A DNA stretch of 32,209 nucleotides from Bordetella parapertussis (GCA_943324725.2 CALPMR020000006.1:1-32209); one strand, 5' to 3'. Counted from the first letter of the stretch, positions 1 to 9,376 are shown. Made by a program: numbers and translations. The notes: generated by a model from the sequence alone, not told the origin.

Positions 1-831
1 GCCAGGACCCGCGGTCTGCCCCTGGTGGCCAGCTACCACACCCACCTGCCCAAGTACCTGGAGCACTACGGCATGGGCATGCTCGAACCGCTGCTCTGGG
101 AGCTGCTCAAGGCCGCCCATAACCAGGCCCAGCTGAACCTCTGCACCTCCACCGCCATGGTGGAGGAGCTGGCCGCCAAGGGCATTCAGCACACGGCCCT
201 GTGGCAGCGCGGTGTGGACACGGACCTGTTCCGGCCTGAACTGAGCTCGGCGGCGATGCGGGAGCGGCTGCACGGCGGCCACAGCGACAGCGGCAACCTG
301 CTCCTCTACATCGGCCGGCTGTCGGCGGAAAAACAGATCGAACGCATTCGGCCGGTGCTGGAGGCCATCCCCCAGGCGCGCCTGGCCCTGGTGGGCGACG
401 GACCCCACCGACAGCAACTGGAAAAGGCGTTCGAAGGCACCGCCACCACCTTCGTGGGCTATCTGAGCGGGCAGGATCTGGCCGCCGCCTATGCCAGCGG
501 CGATGCCTTCCTGTTCCCCTCCAGCACCGAGACCCTGGGCCTGGTGCTGCTCGAAGCGATGGCGGCCGGCTGCCCGGTGGTGGGGGCCAACCGGGGCGGC
601 ATTCCCGACATCGTCAGTGATGGGGTGAACGGCTGCCTCTACGACCCGGATCGCCCCGACAGCTTCGTGACCGCCGTGGATCGGCTGCTGGGCGATGCCA
701 CCACCCGCCGCTCTCTGCGCCTGGCGGCCCGCACCGAGGCGGAGCGCTGGGGCTGGGCCGGCGCCACCGACCAGCTGCGGCGCTATTACCGCCAGGTGCT
801 CGGCCTGGGGGATCTGCAGCTGGCCGGCTGA
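1..831 (+). CDS. sqdX: Sulfolipid (SQDG) synthase-type glycosyltransferase, 5' truncated
   Basis: This is the C-terminal 276 residues of a GT-B fold, GT4-family glycosyltransferase; the reading frame is open to the window edge, so the start lies outside. SqdX transfers sulfoquinovose from UDP-sulfoquinovose to diacylglycerol to make the thylakoid sulfolipid. The opening stretch ASYHTHLPKYLEHYGMG and the later LLYIGRLSAEKQIE are typical of the SqdX/SQD2 group. The GT4 donor-site EX7E signature is seen in SSTETLGLVLLEAM, followed by AAGCPVVGANRGGIPDIV. It ends in TGA with 254 bp to the convergent mrdA. The partner sqdB (UDP-sulfoquinovose synthase) is commonly adjacent and would be expected to the left, but cannot be seen. 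The family assignment is strong; the exact acceptor is inferred from family resemblance. Confidence 0.85.
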   Translation, partial: ARTRGLPLVASYHTHLPKYLEHYGMGMLEPLLWELLKAAHNQAQLNLCTSTAMVEELAAKGIQHTALWQRGVDTDLFRPELSSAAMRERLHGGHSDSGNLLLYIGRLSAEKQIERIRPVLEAIPQARLALVGDGPHRQQLEKAFEGTATTFVGYLSGQDLAAAYASGDAFLFPSSTETLGLVLLEAMAAGCPVVGANRGGIPDIVSDGVNGCLYDPDRPDSFVTAVDRLLGDATTRRSLRLAARTEAERWGWAGATDQLRRYYRQVLGLGDLQLAG

Positions 832-1085
832 GCGCCTGCTTCTGGCGCTGGTGCTTGGCATGGCAGCGCCGAAGGCCTGGGTGCATCAACCTTCAGACGC
901 TGGGAGCACGGGTCCGTTGAGCGCGGTTTCGTTGCGCGAGCTCCGATCCACACTGGCTCCTGGCGTTGGCTGGTCATCGCCTCGATCGTTGTTGTTCGCG
1001 GATCGGCGCACAGCCGGTTGTCGGCGGAGCCCACCGGGCCGGGGCCGGCCGATCGGGGGCACCGGCCCGGACTTCGGTGCGTTGC

Positions 1086-2831
1086 TCAGTGGCCCCGGCC
1101 GCTGTGGAACCAGGTGCTCATCAGCGCCTTGACCATCGGCGCCGCCACCGTGCCGCCGAAGCCGCCGGAGTTCTCGCCGAAGGCCACGATCACCAGGCTC
1201 GGCCGGCCGGCCGGGGCGTAGCCGCCGAACCAGACATGGTCCGGCCGGGGAGGATCTTCTCCCGTGCCGGTCTTGCCGGCCACCGCCGGCAGGGTGGGAT
1301 CGTTGAGGATGCGACCGGTTCCTTCGGTCACCACCATCCGCAGACCTTCCCGCAACACCCTCAGGGTTGACGGCTTGAGGGCCAGCCAGTGGCGGGGAGT
1401 CGCGTGTTCGACCAGATGGGGCGTCACCAGGGTGCCGCCATTGGCGACGGCGCCGTAGAGGCGGGCCATCTGGATCGGCGTCACGGTCACGGCACCCTGG
1501 CCGATCGCCGATGTGATCGTGTCGACCGCGGTCCAGGACTCGTGCAACACAGCTTTCTTCCAGGCGGGGTCCCCCAGCAGCCCCTCGGTCTCCTCGTCCT
1601 TGAGTTCAATGCCGGTGTGCTGGCCATAGCCCAGGCGCCGGGCCGCCTTGAACAGTTGATCGGGGCCCACTTTCAGGCCCACCTGGTAATAAAAACTGTT
1701 GCTGCTCACCGCCAGGGCCTTCTGAAAGCCGATGGAGCCAAAGGCGCCATGGTCGCCGTAGCACTGGCCGTAGTAACAGAACTGGGTCATCGTCGGCAGG
1801 GTGGAGCTGGGCACGAACTTGCCCGATTCGAGGCCGGCGATCGTGGTGACGATCTTGAAGGTGCTGGCCGGCGGGAACCCCTGGAAGGCCCGATTCAGCA
1901 TCGGCGCATCCGGTCGGTTGAGATCGTTCCACTGGGCCGTGGTCGGCCCCTCCGAGAAGATGTTGGGATCGAAGTTGGGCCGACTGGCCAGGGCGCGGAT
2001 CGCGCCGGTGCGCGGATCCATGGCCACGATCGCCCCCTTGGCGACAGAATCGAGAGCCCGTTCAGCCGCCCGCTGCAGATCGAGATCAATGGTGAGGCGC
2101 AGATCGCGGCCAGCTTTGGCGGGCTTGTCGCCCAGCACCCGCTGCACCTGGCCGGCCGCATCCACCTCCAGCTGCTGACCGCCCCACTCGCCCCGCAAGG
2201 TGGATTCAAAGACCTGTTCAAGGCCACTGCGGCCGATGCGATCGCTGAGGCGATAGCCCTTGTCGCGCAAGCGCTGGTACTCCTCCTCGGTGATGCTGCT
2301 GGTGTAGCCCATCAGATGGGAGGCCAAACGGCCGCCCGGATAGGAGCGCAGCACATCGGCGCTCACCTCGGCCCCTGGCAACAGACCCGCCTGCTCCCGG
2401 AAGCGCAGCACCTGAACAGGTGTCAGCGGGCCTGCCAGATGGATCCGGAAAGCCTCGGAGCTGCGCTGGCCCCGGCGCCACTGCTGCTCCAGCTGGGCCG
2501 CAGGGATCAGGAGCAGCCGGCTGAGCCGATCCCTCAGGGCCGGCCAGTCCCGTTCCTCCACAAGGCGGGGTTGGAGATAGAGCTGATAGGTGAGCCGATT
2601 GGTGGCCAGCACGCGGCCATTGCGATCGAGCAGGCGTCCGCGCACCGGATCGCGGGGGATCAGGCGAATGCGATTTTCATCGGCCATGGCCCGGTACTCG
2701 GGACCATGGAGCAACTGCAGCCAGGCCAGCCGGGCGGCAATGGCGCCGGAGAACAGCAGCACCACCAGCAGCAGCACCGCCGACTGGGACCCCACGCCGG
2801 TCTGGCGTGATGACAGACCGCCGTAGGGCAT
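1086..2831 (-). CDS. mrdA: Penicillin-binding protein 2 (peptidoglycan D,D-transpeptidase)
   Basis: 581-residue class B penicillin-binding protein that cross-links peptidoglycan during cell elongation, as a partner of RodA in the rod complex. An N-terminal membrane anchor lies at about residues 17-40. The dimerisation/pedestal region includes RGRLLDRNGRVLA (66-77). All three active-site motifs are present: S323-T-F-K326 (nucleophile Ser323), S376-S-N378 and K520-T-G522. The length is normal for PBP2. The start ATG lies one base past the stop of the 131-residue gene upstream, so the two are probably translationally coupled in a leftward cluster with the one-TM protein at 3291-3947. FtsI (PBP3) is the main alternative, but the N-terminal region and length fit PBP2 better. 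Confidence 0.93.
   Translation of the reverse strand: MPYGGLSSRQTGVGSQSAVLLLVVLLFSGAIAARLAWLQLLHGPEYRAMADENRIRLIPRDPVRGRLLDRNGRVLATNRLTYQLYLQPRLVEERDWPALRDRLSRLLLIPAAQLEQQWRRGQRSSEAFRIHLAGPLTPVQVLRFREQAGLLPGAEVSADVLRSYPGGRLASHLMGYTSSITEEEYQRLRDKGYRLSDRIGRSGLEQVFESTLRGEWGGQQLEVDAAGQVQRVLGDKPAKAGRDLRLTIDLDLQRAAERALDSVAKGAIVAMDPRTGAIRALASRPNFDPNIFSEGPTTAQWNDLNRPDAPMLNRAFQGFPPASTFKIVTTIAGLESGKFVPSSTLPTMTQFCYYGQCYGDHGAFGSIGFQKALAVSSNSFYYQVGLKVGPDQLFKAARRLGYGQHTGIELKDEETEGLLGDPAWKKAVLHESWTAVDTITSAIGQGAVTVTPIQMARLYGAVANGGTLVTPHLVEHATPRHWLALKPSTLRVLREGLRMVVTEGTGRILNDPTLPAVAGKTGTGEDPPRPDHVWFGGYAPAGRPSLVIVAFGENSGGFGGTVAAPMVKALMSTWFHSGRGH
2238..2245. repeat. HIP1 octamer GCGATCGC (one of four noted)
   Basis: The palindromic HIP1 octamer, overrepresented in many cyanobacterial genomes, is seen here and at 18138-18145, 21297-21304 and 21696-21703. 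All four are inside coding sequence. The count was made by eye and may miss some. Confidence 0.7.
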
Positions 2832-2832
2832 C

Positions 2833-3228
2833 TCAACGGCGCGTGACGGGTGGAGCGCCAGCCTCAGTGGCCGCCAGGTGCTGCTCCAACAGGGTCAGGC
2901 GGGTGGCGATGCGCGCCAGGGCAGTCTGAAGTTCGGCCGGATCGGCGCGCTCGAACGGCTGCTCGTCGGGCTCCACATCCCGCACCTCCACCTTCATCAC
3001 CGGATTACCCAGACCGGGCTGGAGCCGATCCAGACCTTCCCGCAGCTGGGATGCCATGGGCTCGCCCTCCTGTCGCAGCTGGCCCAGGGGATCGGCGCTG
3101 CTGCCATCGAAGGCCGCCAGCACTTGCCTGGGGCCGCCGCGGCGAGCCCGGTCCACCATGGCCACGCCAACAGGCAACACGTCCTGCATCAGGGTCAGCC
3201 GCAGAGCGTCGAGGGGATCGGCAGCCAT
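2833..3228 (-). CDS. Conserved hypothetical protein, 131 aa, upstream of mrdA
   Basis: A soluble, acidic 131-residue protein with no membrane segment and no motif I can name. The middle (residues about 45-75) is rich in Gln, Arg and Leu, and the C-terminal part (about 95-125) is predicted helical with heptad-like Leu spacing (LQTALARIATRLTLLEQHL), suggesting a short coiled coil. The stop codon is separated from the mrdA start by one base, and the gene sits 62 bp downstream of the one-TM protein gene, so all three probably form one transcription unit. The coupling suggests, without proving, a role linked to cell-wall elongation or membrane assembly. The ATG at 3228 is the first in frame and needs no special argument. 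Confidence 0.65.
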   Translation of the reverse strand: MAADPLDALRLTLMQDVLPVGVAMVDRARRGGPRQVLAAFDGSSADPLGQLRQEGEPMASQLREGLDRLQPGLGNPVMKVEVRDVEPDEQPFERADPAELQTALARIATRLTLLEQHLAATEAGAPPVTRR

Positions 3229-3290
3229 GGCCAGGAAACCGCCAGCAGGATCCGATCAGTCTGGCGCGCCGCGGCCCCAGGCAGGCCCGA

Positions 3291-3947
3291 TCAGACGGAG
3301 GGTCGCTGGATGCCGGGATCGACGATCCCCTGACGGCAGAAGCGCTGGCTGCCGAACCACCAGCCGGCCGCGACGGCGACCACCAGCAGGGCCGAGAGGG
3401 GCAGCAGGGCCTGGCGGGTGTTCTCCAGCGAGAACCACTCCATCCAGCCCCGCATCGCCCGATCCCGATCAAAGCGACGGCGCTCGCGCTGCTTCTCCTG
3501 CAGGCGGCGATTGAGGGCCCGCTCCACCCAGCGCTCGAAGGCCTTTTTCTTGGTGACCGCCATCTTGCGCTCCACCTCCAGCAGATGGCCGGCGCTGAGG
3601 TCGGGGTTGAAGGTGCTGATCAGCTCCAGGGTCTTGAGGAACATCTCCACGGCACCGTCCTTGACGGCGCGCTCCTCGGGTTCAATCAGCTGCCAGTCGA
3701 GCTCGGGATAGAACCGCAGGCGATTGGCCTCGATCTGCTCCTCGGGAAGCTGGCCGGGCTCCCTGAGCCAGCGATCGGTGTTGGCGTCAAAGCGGCGCCA
3801 GTAGAGAAAGGGGTTGAGGAAGATGGTCTTGCCGGCCAGCACGATGCTGTCCTGCTGGAGGCGGCGCTGCAGCTGCATGTCCTGGTCGGCGCCGCTGGGG
3901 CTGCTGCCGGAGGACGACGTGCTGACGACAGGAGGTACGGCAGTCAC
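3291..3947 (-). CDS. Conserved cyanobacterial protein with C-terminal transmembrane segment
   Basis: A 218-residue protein I do not recognise by name. It has a Ser/Gly-rich N-terminus (residues 1-20), a mixed soluble middle with FLNPFLYWRRFD, and a very basic helical stretch at about 145-165 (RRLQEKQRERRRFDRDR). One hydrophobic helix at about 181-198 (LLPLSALLVVAVAAGWWF) leaves a short 20-residue tail. The basic stretch before the helix fits a tail-anchored protein with its bulk in the cytoplasm (positive-inside rule). It is the first gene of the leftward cluster ending in mrdA. Codon use matches its neighbours. The function is unknown; a role in envelope assembly would be an inference from position only. 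Confidence 0.65.
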   Translation of the reverse strand: MTAVPPVVSTSSSGSSPSGADQDMQLQRRLQQDSIVLAGKTIFLNPFLYWRRFDANTDRWLREPGQLPEEQIEANRLRFYPELDWQLIEPEERAVKDGAVEMFLKTLELISTFNPDLSAGHLLEVERKMAVTKKKAFERWVERALNRRLQEKQRERRRFDRDRAMRGWMEWFSLENTRQALLPLSALLVVAVAAGWWFGSQRFCRQGIVDPGIQRPSV

Positions 3948-4532
3948 GGGCCAGAAGATCGGTGTCCGATGGTATCGGCGGCAGCGAGCCTCAGCCAGCC
4001 CAGCCGGCCGACGGGGTGGATCCTCTGGGCGACCATCGATCCGGGCTCAGGGAGGCCCCAGGCGTCCGCTGAAAACCTGGCACCGAAACAGATCAACAGG
4101 CTCTTCGCCGGCTGATCATCCAGTGGGCACGGCGTTCTTGCCCAGCCGAAACGACGGGATGCCGATCAGTTGAGGGTTCTTGAGCAGGCTCTCAGGCGGC
4201 GACGCCCAGCTGTCGGACCAGTTCTCACCAGGGTCTGGGGTCCGATTCTGAGTCTGTTCGAAGCTCCGCAGAGCGGGCTGACTCCCGGTACCGGGAGCCT
4301 GAAGCACCGGCGGCGGCATGGCCAAGACCGATCGGGCGCAGAACCCCCTGCAATCAGCCAAGCAGAAACCGCTGCCCTCGCGGCGATCTGGTAGCAGTGG
4401 CCTGGGCATTGGCGCCAGCCCAGCGCTCACCACGATGATCCAGGGCCATCGGCGTCGGCTCGAACGGCGCCACTCAGGGCGGCTGTCCAGGTGACGCCGG
4501 CTACAGCGGCATCGTCCCGTTGCGCTGAGGCC
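3948..4532. other. Gene-poor gap upstream of the mrdA cluster and downstream of guaA
   Basis: No convincing gene in about 585 bp. The reading frames present are short, lack a ribosome-binding site and show no family motif. It must hold the promoter for the leftward mrdA cluster near its left end and the guaA 3' region near its right end, but I could not pick out a convincing -35/-10 pair or a hairpin plus U-tract. Confidence 0.5.
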
Positions 4533-6125
4533 CTACTCCCACTCGATCGTGCCGGGGGGCTTGCTGGTGATGTCGTACACCACCCGGTTGACCCCGCGCA
4601 CCTCATTGACGATGCGGTTGGAAATCAACTCCAGCAGGTCGTAGGGCAGGCGCGACCAATCGGCGGTCATGCCGTCCTCGGAAGACACGCAGCGCAGCAC
4701 GATCGGATAGGCATAGGTGCGCTTGTCACCCATCACACCGACGCTGCGCACCGGCAGCAGGACGGCAAAGGCCTGCCAGATGTCGTGATACAGACCGGCA
4801 TCGCGCACCTCCTCGCGCACGATCAGATCGGCATCGCGCAGGATGTCGAGCTTGTCGTCGTTCACCTCGCCGAGGATGCGGATCGCCAGGCCAGGTCCGG
4901 GGAAGGGATGGCGACCGACGATCTCCTCCGGCAGCCCCAGATTGCGGCCTACCTTGCGCACTTCGTCCTTGAACAGCCGCCGCAGGGGTTCCACCAACTT
5001 GAACTGCAGATCCTTGGGCAGCCCGCCGACGTTGTGGTGGCTCTTGATCTTCACCGCCACCCGTTCACCGGTCTTGGGATCAATGCCCGTACCGGCGCTC
5101 TCGATCACATCGGGGTAAAGGGTGCCCTGGGCCAGGTAGTCGAAGGGGCCGAGACGCTTGCTCTCCGCCTCAAACACCCGGATAAACTCGGCGCCGATGA
5201 TCTTGCGCTTCTCCTCCGGATCAGTGATACCGGCCAGCCGGGTAATGAAGCGCTCCCTGGCATTGATGTACACCACATTGATGTGGAAGCGATTGTCGAA
5301 GAACTCCACCAGGAATTCTGGCTCACCTTTGCGCATGAAACCCTGGTCAATGAACATGCAGGTGAGCTGATCGCCGATCGCCCGATGCAGCAGAAAGGCC
5401 AGGGTGGAAGAATCAACGCCACCGGAAAGGGCCAGCAACACCCGCTTGTCACCCACCTGGGCGCGCACATCGGCAATCGCCTCATCAATGAACGCGGCCG
5501 TGGTCCAGTCGGGTATGCAGCCGCAGATGTGGTAGACGAAGTTGCGAATCATCGCCATGCCGCAGCTGGAATGCACCACCTCCGGGTGAAACTGCACGCC
5601 ATACATACGGCGATCGTGGTTCGCCACAGCCGCTTCTGGCGTGTTGTCGGTGTGGGCCAGACGCACAAATCCCGGCGGCAGCGCCTGCACGGAATCGCCA
5701 TGGCTCATCCACATCGTCGAGCCGTCATCGACGTTGGTGAGCAGGTCGGTGGGGTCGTCGACATGCAATGGCGCCTTGCCGTATTCGGCCCGACCGGCGG
5801 CGATCACCGAGCCGCCCAGCTGCTGCACCATCAGCTGCATGCCGTAGCAGACCCCCAGGATCGGGATGCCCAGATCCCAGATGGCCGGATCACACAGGGG
5901 AGCGCCCTCCTCGTACACCGACTTCGGCCCGCCGCTGAGGATGATGCCCCTGGGTGCCAACACCCGCAGCTCTTCGGCGCTGGTGGTGTAGCCGATCACC
6001 AGGGAAAACACCTCGGTCTCGCGCACACGGCGGGCGATCAGTTCCGAATACTGGGAGCCAAAATCAAGGATGACGATGGCGGGTTGGCGACCCGTGGCGG
6101 GGGCATCAGTCGTCGAAAAGGACAT
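4533..6125 (-). CDS. guaA: GMP synthase (glutamine-hydrolysing)
   Basis: 530 residues, full length for GuaA. It converts XMP to GMP using ATP and ammonia taken from glutamine, in the cytoplasm. The class I glutamine amidotransferase domain comes first (about 15-205), with the nucleophile Cys93 in GVCYGMQ and the His180/Glu182 pair in QFHPEVVHS. The ATP-pyrophosphatase domain follows, with the PP-loop [10 protein letters not shown] at 231-240, and then the C-terminal dimerisation domain ending in the typical KPPGTIEWE. cbiD is 65 bp upstream on the same strand; I recall this cbiD-guaA adjacency from other picocyanobacteria, and the two may be co-transcribed although they belong to different pathways. 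Confidence 0.97.
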   Translation of the reverse strand: MSFSTTDAPATGRQPAIVILDFGSQYSELIARRVRETEVFSLVIGYTTSAEELRVLAPRGIILSGGPKSVYEEGAPLCDPAIWDLGIPILGVCYGMQLMVQQLGGSVIAAGRAEYGKAPLHVDDPTDLLTNVDDGSTMWMSHGDSVQALPPGFVRLAHTDNTPEAAVANHDRRMYGVQFHPEVVHSSCGMAMIRNFVYHICGCIPDWTTAAFIDEAIADVRAQVGDKRVLLALSGGVDSSTLAFLLHRAIGDQLTCMFIDQGFMRKGEPEFLVEFFDNRFHINVVYINARERFITRLAGITDPEEKRKIIGAEFIRVFEAESKRLGPFDYLAQGTLYPDVIESAGTGIDPKTGERVAVKIKSHHNVGGLPKDLQFKLVEPLRRLFKDEVRKVGRNLGLPEEIVGRHPFPGPGLAIRILGEVNDDKLDILRDADLIVREEVRDAGLYHDIWQAFAVLLPVRSVGVMGDKRTYAYPIVLRCVSSEDGMTADWSRLPYDLLELISNRIVNEVRGVNRVVYDITSKPPGTIEWE

Positions 6126-6190
6126 CGGTAGGGTCGGTTCCGGTCTGAACGGCCCGATCGGCCGTCAACCGCTGGCTGGCTGGCTGCACC

Positions 6191-7390
6191 CTAGGTCGGG
6201 CCCCTGAAGGCCTCCAGCAGGACGGCGCCCACCGGCCCCCGGGCCCGGATCCGGCGGGAACGATCGAACAGCACCGCTCCCACCGCCGGCCCGCCAACCC
6301 CATGGCGCTGCAGATAGGCACAGGTGCGCGCCTCGATCGCCTGGGCGATGCGCCGGCGCAGGCGCTCGGCCAGGGCTGGATCGGCCTGCTCCAGCGCCAC
6401 CAGGCCCGCCTCCACGGTGGCGGCGTCATGGAGCTCGGCCAGAGCCTCACCGCCCAGCCCCTCGAGCGCCGCCAGGGCGGTGAGCACCTCGGCGCGGCCA
6501 TCGGCCAGGTGATGGTGGGTGTGGAAAATGCCACCGGCCAGCTTGATCAGCTTGCCCTGATAGCCAAAGAGCAGCAGCCGCCGCACCCCGCCGGCAGCGG
6601 CCGCCACCAGCAACGGCCCCAGCCAGTTGCCGCACTTGAGCAACAGCGGGGCCGGCAGGCCGAGCCGGGGGGCAAGGTCGAGGCCGTTCTCGCCGATCAC
6701 CAGCACCAGATCACCGCCAAAATCGGGCTCGGCCAACCGCTCGGCCAGGGCCGCCAGGGTGCGCTGCAGCTGGTCAGGAGCGGCGCTGGCCTGCACCTCG
6801 GCCTGGGTACCGATCAGGGCCAGCCCATCCACCACACCGAAGGCGGCATTGCTGGTGCGCTCAGCCAGCTGACGCCCCGCCGGCAACACCACCCGCAGCT
6901 GCAGCCGCCGTCCGGGCGGCAACAACGGCAGCAGGTTGGCCTCCAGCAGGTCCCAGGCATAGCCCGACAGGCAGGCGGCACCGCCATCGGTGAGCACGCC
7001 CACTCCCTCGCCGGCCTCCAGCACGAGCGGTGGTTCCGGGCCGCGGACCGCAGGGATGGCCGGATCGGAGTCGGGCTCCAGCCTGCCGCCTGGCTCCAGC
7101 CACCGGGCCAGCACCCACACCACCAGGCCCCGGGTGAGATCGAGACCCTCGCCCGGATCACAGCAGGTTTCCCCCAGCGCCCAGCCGTCCGCCAGCCAGG
7201 CGGCGGCGCGCACCGGCACCGGGGCGATCAGCGCCGGCCGCAGCAACTGCAGAGGGCAGGCCGCCGCGAACGGCTCCTCCAGCAGCACCGCCAACGCCGA
7301 GCGGGCCGCGGCCGCCAGCCAGACCGGCAGGGTGTAACCGCGATGCCCCCCCGGAGCCACCGGCCAGGCGCTGGCATGTTCGTCGGTCAT
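6191..7390 (-). CDS. cbiD: Cobalt-precorrin-5B C1-methyltransferase
   Basis: 399 residues. CbiD methylates C-1 of cobalt-precorrin-5B with S-adenosylmethionine during corrin ring assembly in the early-cobalt (anaerobic) pathway; picocyanobacteria use the product as pseudocobalamin. Family signatures seen are ERTSNAAFGVVDG at 177-189, GNWLGPLL near 254 and the segment GYQGKLIKLAGGIFHTHHHL at 276-295, which corresponds to the conserved KLAxGxxxTH(S/H)xxxDGR region. The N-terminus is longer and more Ala/Pro-rich than in well-studied homologues, and several conserved Gly-Thr residues are replaced, so the protein is a diverged member. It is divergent from spt and upstream of guaA. I looked for a cobalamin riboswitch in the 160 bp leader and did not find one. 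Confidence 0.88.
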   Translation of the reverse strand: MTDEHASAWPVAPGGHRGYTLPVWLAAAARSALAVLLEEPFAAACPLQLLRPALIAPVPVRAAAWLADGWALGETCCDPGEGLDLTRGLVVWVLARWLEPGGRLEPDSDPAIPAVRGPEPPLVLEAGEGVGVLTDGGAACLSGYAWDLLEANLLPLLPPGRRLQLRVVLPAGRQLAERTSNAAFGVVDGLALIGTQAEVQASAAPDQLQRTLAALAERLAEPDFGGDLVLVIGENGLDLAPRLGLPAPLLLKCGNWLGPLLVAAAAGGVRRLLLFGYQGKLIKLAGGIFHTHHHLADGRAEVLTALAALEGLGGEALAELHDAATVEAGLVALEQADPALAERLRRRIAQAIEARTCAYLQRHGVGGPAVGAVLFDRSRRIRARGPVGAVLLEAFRGPT

Positions 7391-7550
7391 CGGCTCAGGG
7401 GGGAGGTGGGCAAGGCCATGGGAGGCCGAAGGCGGGAGGTCCGTTTTTTATGGTGGGGGATTGCACTGCCACCGTTTGGCAGCGCCAGGGCCCGGTCACA
7501 CCCGTGAACCACCCCGCCCACCTTTCGCCGCGCCCTTCGCCAGCCTTCCC
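7391..7550. promoter_or_regulatory. Divergent promoter region between cbiD and spt, with a hairpin in the spt leader
   Basis: 160 bp separate the two divergent starts, so both promoters must lie here. A perfect 6-bp inverted repeat, CTGCCA at 7466-7471 and TGGCAG at 7477-7482, has a 5-base loop (CCGTT) and two further G-C pairs beyond one mismatch. It sits about 70 bases before the spt start and could be a leader hairpin or operator. A T-rich stretch at 7444-7450 is the only AT-rich patch and the likeliest -10 area. No known riboswitch class was recognised. Confidence 0.35.
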
Positions 7551-8702
7551 ATGCAGGACAAACTCACGCTGATGATTCCCGGCCCCACCCCCGTGCCGGA
7601 AACCGTTCTGCAGGCGATGGGGCGCCATCCGATCGGCCATCGCAGCGCTGATTTTCAGCGGATCGTCAAGCGCACCACCGAGCAATTGCAGTGGCTGCAT
7701 CAGACCAGTGACGACGTGCTGGTGATCACCGGCAGCGGCACCGCCGCCATGGAGGCGGGCATCATCAACACCTGCAGCCGCGGCGATCGGGTGCTCTGCG
7801 GTGACAACGGCAAGTTCGGCGAACGCTGGGTGAAGGTGGCGAAGGCCTACGGCCTCGACGTGCAGGTGATCAAGGCGGAGTGGGGCCAGCCCCTCGATCC
7901 GGAAGCCTTCAAAGCTGCCCTGGAAGCGGACACCAGCAAAGCGATCAGGGCCGTGATTCTCACCCACTCGGAAACCTCCACCGGGGTGATCAACGATCTG
8001 CAGACGATCGCCGGCCATGTGCGCGCCCATGGCACCGCCCTGACCATCGCTGACTGTGTCACCAGCCTGGGCGCCTGCGATGTGCCGATGGACGCCTGGG
8101 GCCTCGATGTGATCGGCTCCGGATCCCAGAAGGGCTACATGATGCCGCCGGGCCTGAGCTTCGTGGCGATGAGCGAGAAGGCCTGGGCCGCCTATGAGCG
8201 CTCCGACCTGCCGAAGTTCTATCTCGATCTCGGCAAATACCGCAAATCCGCCAAGGCTGACAGCAATCCGTTCACTCCAGCGATCAATCTCTACTTCGCC
8301 CTCGAGGCTGCCCTGGAGATGATGCAGAAGGAGGGCCTGCCGGCGATCGTCGCCCGCCACGATCGCCATCGCCGCGCCGTCCAGGCCGCCATGAAGGCGA
8401 TCGGCCTGCCCCTCTATGCCGCCGAAGGCCACGGCAGTCCGGCCATCACGGCGGTGGCTCCCGAAGGCATCGACGCCGAGAGCCTGCGCAAGGAGGTGAA
8501 GAACCGCTTCGACATCCTGCTGGCCGGCGGCCAGGACCATCTCAAGGGCCATGTGTTCCGCATCGGCCATCTCGGCTTCGTCTGCGACCGGGACGTGCTC
8601 ACCGCCGTGGCGGCGATCGAAGCGACCCTGCAGGACCTGGGCCTGGGCAAGGTGCCCACCGGTGCCGGTGTGGCCGCTGCCGCCGCGGAATTGAATCGTT
8701 GA
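7551..8702 (+). CDS. spt: Alanine/serine-glyoxylate aminotransferase (class V, PLP)
   Basis: 383 residues. This PLP enzyme of the AGXT/Spt type moves an amino group from alanine or serine to glyoxylate, giving glycine; in cyanobacteria it serves the photorespiratory glycolate pathway. The start ATG at 7551 gives MQDKLTLMIPGPTPVPE, where the IPGPTPVP motif is the normal N-terminus of the family, so an in-frame extension back to 7461 is not used. The PLP site is seen in VITGSGTAAMEA (58-69), the aspartate in TIADCVTSLGA (165-175) and the Schiff-base lysine K194 in GSGSQKGYMMPPG. The C-terminal domain is complete. It stands alone, divergent from cbiD. Donor preference (alanine or serine) cannot be settled from sequence. 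Confidence 0.92.
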   Translation: MQDKLTLMIPGPTPVPETVLQAMGRHPIGHRSADFQRIVKRTTEQLQWLHQTSDDVLVITGSGTAAMEAGIINTCSRGDRVLCGDNGKFGERWVKVAKAYGLDVQVIKAEWGQPLDPEAFKAALEADTSKAIRAVILTHSETSTGVINDLQTIAGHVRAHGTALTIADCVTSLGACDVPMDAWGLDVIGSGSQKGYMMPPGLSFVAMSEKAWAAYERSDLPKFYLDLGKYRKSAKADSNPFTPAINLYFALEAALEMMQKEGLPAIVARHDRHRRAVQAAMKAIGLPLYAAEGHGSPAITAVAPEGIDAESLRKEVKNRFDILLAGGQDHLKGHVFRIGHLGFVCDRDVLTAVAAIEATLQDLGLGKVPTGAGVAAAAAELNR

Positions 8703-8762
8703 AAGGAGGGTGGCAGGTCAGCGCAGGCGCCTTAACGTTCGCTGCGAACATTTCCCGGTTCC

Positions 8763-9215
8763 ATGCGACGCCCCCTGCTTGCCCTGACCTGCGCGCTGGC
8801 CCTTGCCAGCGCCGGTTGCCAGAAGCAAACCATCGCCCAGCGCGAACAGAAGACCGAAAGCCAGATCTGCAGCCAGCTGGCCAGCGTCGGCCAGGCCCTC
8901 GAACAGGTGGCGGCCCTCAAACCGACCTCCACCGTGGGCGAAGCGACCGCCGCCGACAGGGCTCTGGCCACGGCTCTCAGCTCCCTGCAAAGCTCCAAGC
9001 AGCAACTGGAGAAACTGCGGCTGCAGAACTTCAACACCCAGCTGACGGCATTCAAGGCCGAAGTGGCCAAAGTGGCCAGCAACAAGAAGCAGACGCTTGA
9101 GCAGGCTGCCGTGGAACTCAAGGCCAAGGCCCAGCCGGTGATCGCCGCCCGCCGCCAGCTCTCCGCCGCCGTCAAGTGTGTGGAACCTGCCGCCACAACT
9201 CCCGCCAAGCCCTGA
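8763..9215 (+). CDS. Small predicted lipoprotein, coiled-coil
   Basis: 150 residues. The N-terminus MRRPLLALTCALALASAGC has the charged, hydrophobic and lipobox parts of a lipoprotein signal, with Cys19 as the likely lipidated residue; the -3 position is Ser rather than Leu, so the lipobox is slightly weak. The rest is almost all Ala, Gln, Lys, Leu and Glu with heptad-like spacing from about 45 to 130, indicating a long helical or coiled-coil body, and no enzymatic motif is visible. A second cysteine lies near the C-terminus (VKCVEPA). It begins 60 bp after spt on the same strand and could be read through from it. The function is unknown; periplasmic or membrane-attached location is inferred from the signal. 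Confidence 0.68.
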   Translation: MRRPLLALTCALALASAGCQKQTIAQREQKTESQICSQLASVGQALEQVAALKPTSTVGEATAADRALATALSSLQSSKQQLEKLRLQNFNTQLTAFKAEVAKVASNKKQTLEQAAVELKAKAQPVIAARRQLSAAVKCVEPAATTPAKP

Positions 9216-9304
9216 CGGCACCTGGCCTGGCAAGCCCTCACCCCCAGCTCGCGGGCCGGACCTCCCGGACCGCCCTGGGGCAGGGCATGCTAAATTACAA
9301 CGAT

Positions 9305-9376
9305 GCGGATGTAATTCAGTGGTAGAATGTCAGCTTCCCAAGCTGAACGTCGCCGGTTCGAGCCCGGTCATCCGCT
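9305..9376 (+). tRNA. tRNA-Gly (anticodon CCC)
   Basis: A complete cloverleaf can be drawn by hand. The acceptor stem is GCGGATG/CATCCGC, the D-arm contains AGTGGTAGAA, the anticodon stem is TCAGC/GCTGA around the loop TTCCCAA (anticodon CCC, reading GGG), and the T-arm is GCCGG-TTCGAGC-CCGGT with one G-U pair. The discriminator base is T at 9376. CCA is not encoded, as is usual in cyanobacteria, so it must be added after transcription. Confidence 0.95.

Noticed and set aside
1389..2810. 473-codon open frame on the + strand across mrdA
   Set aside because: It is an antisense shadow of PBP2 in GC-rich DNA, with no motif and atypical composition.
4491..6131. 546-codon open frame on the + strand across guaA
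   Set aside because: It is an antisense shadow; guaA motifs are complete on the other strand.
7391..7550. Cobalamin riboswitch upstream of cbiD
   Set aside because: No B12-box or the other conserved segments could be found in the leader; only a simple hairpin is present.
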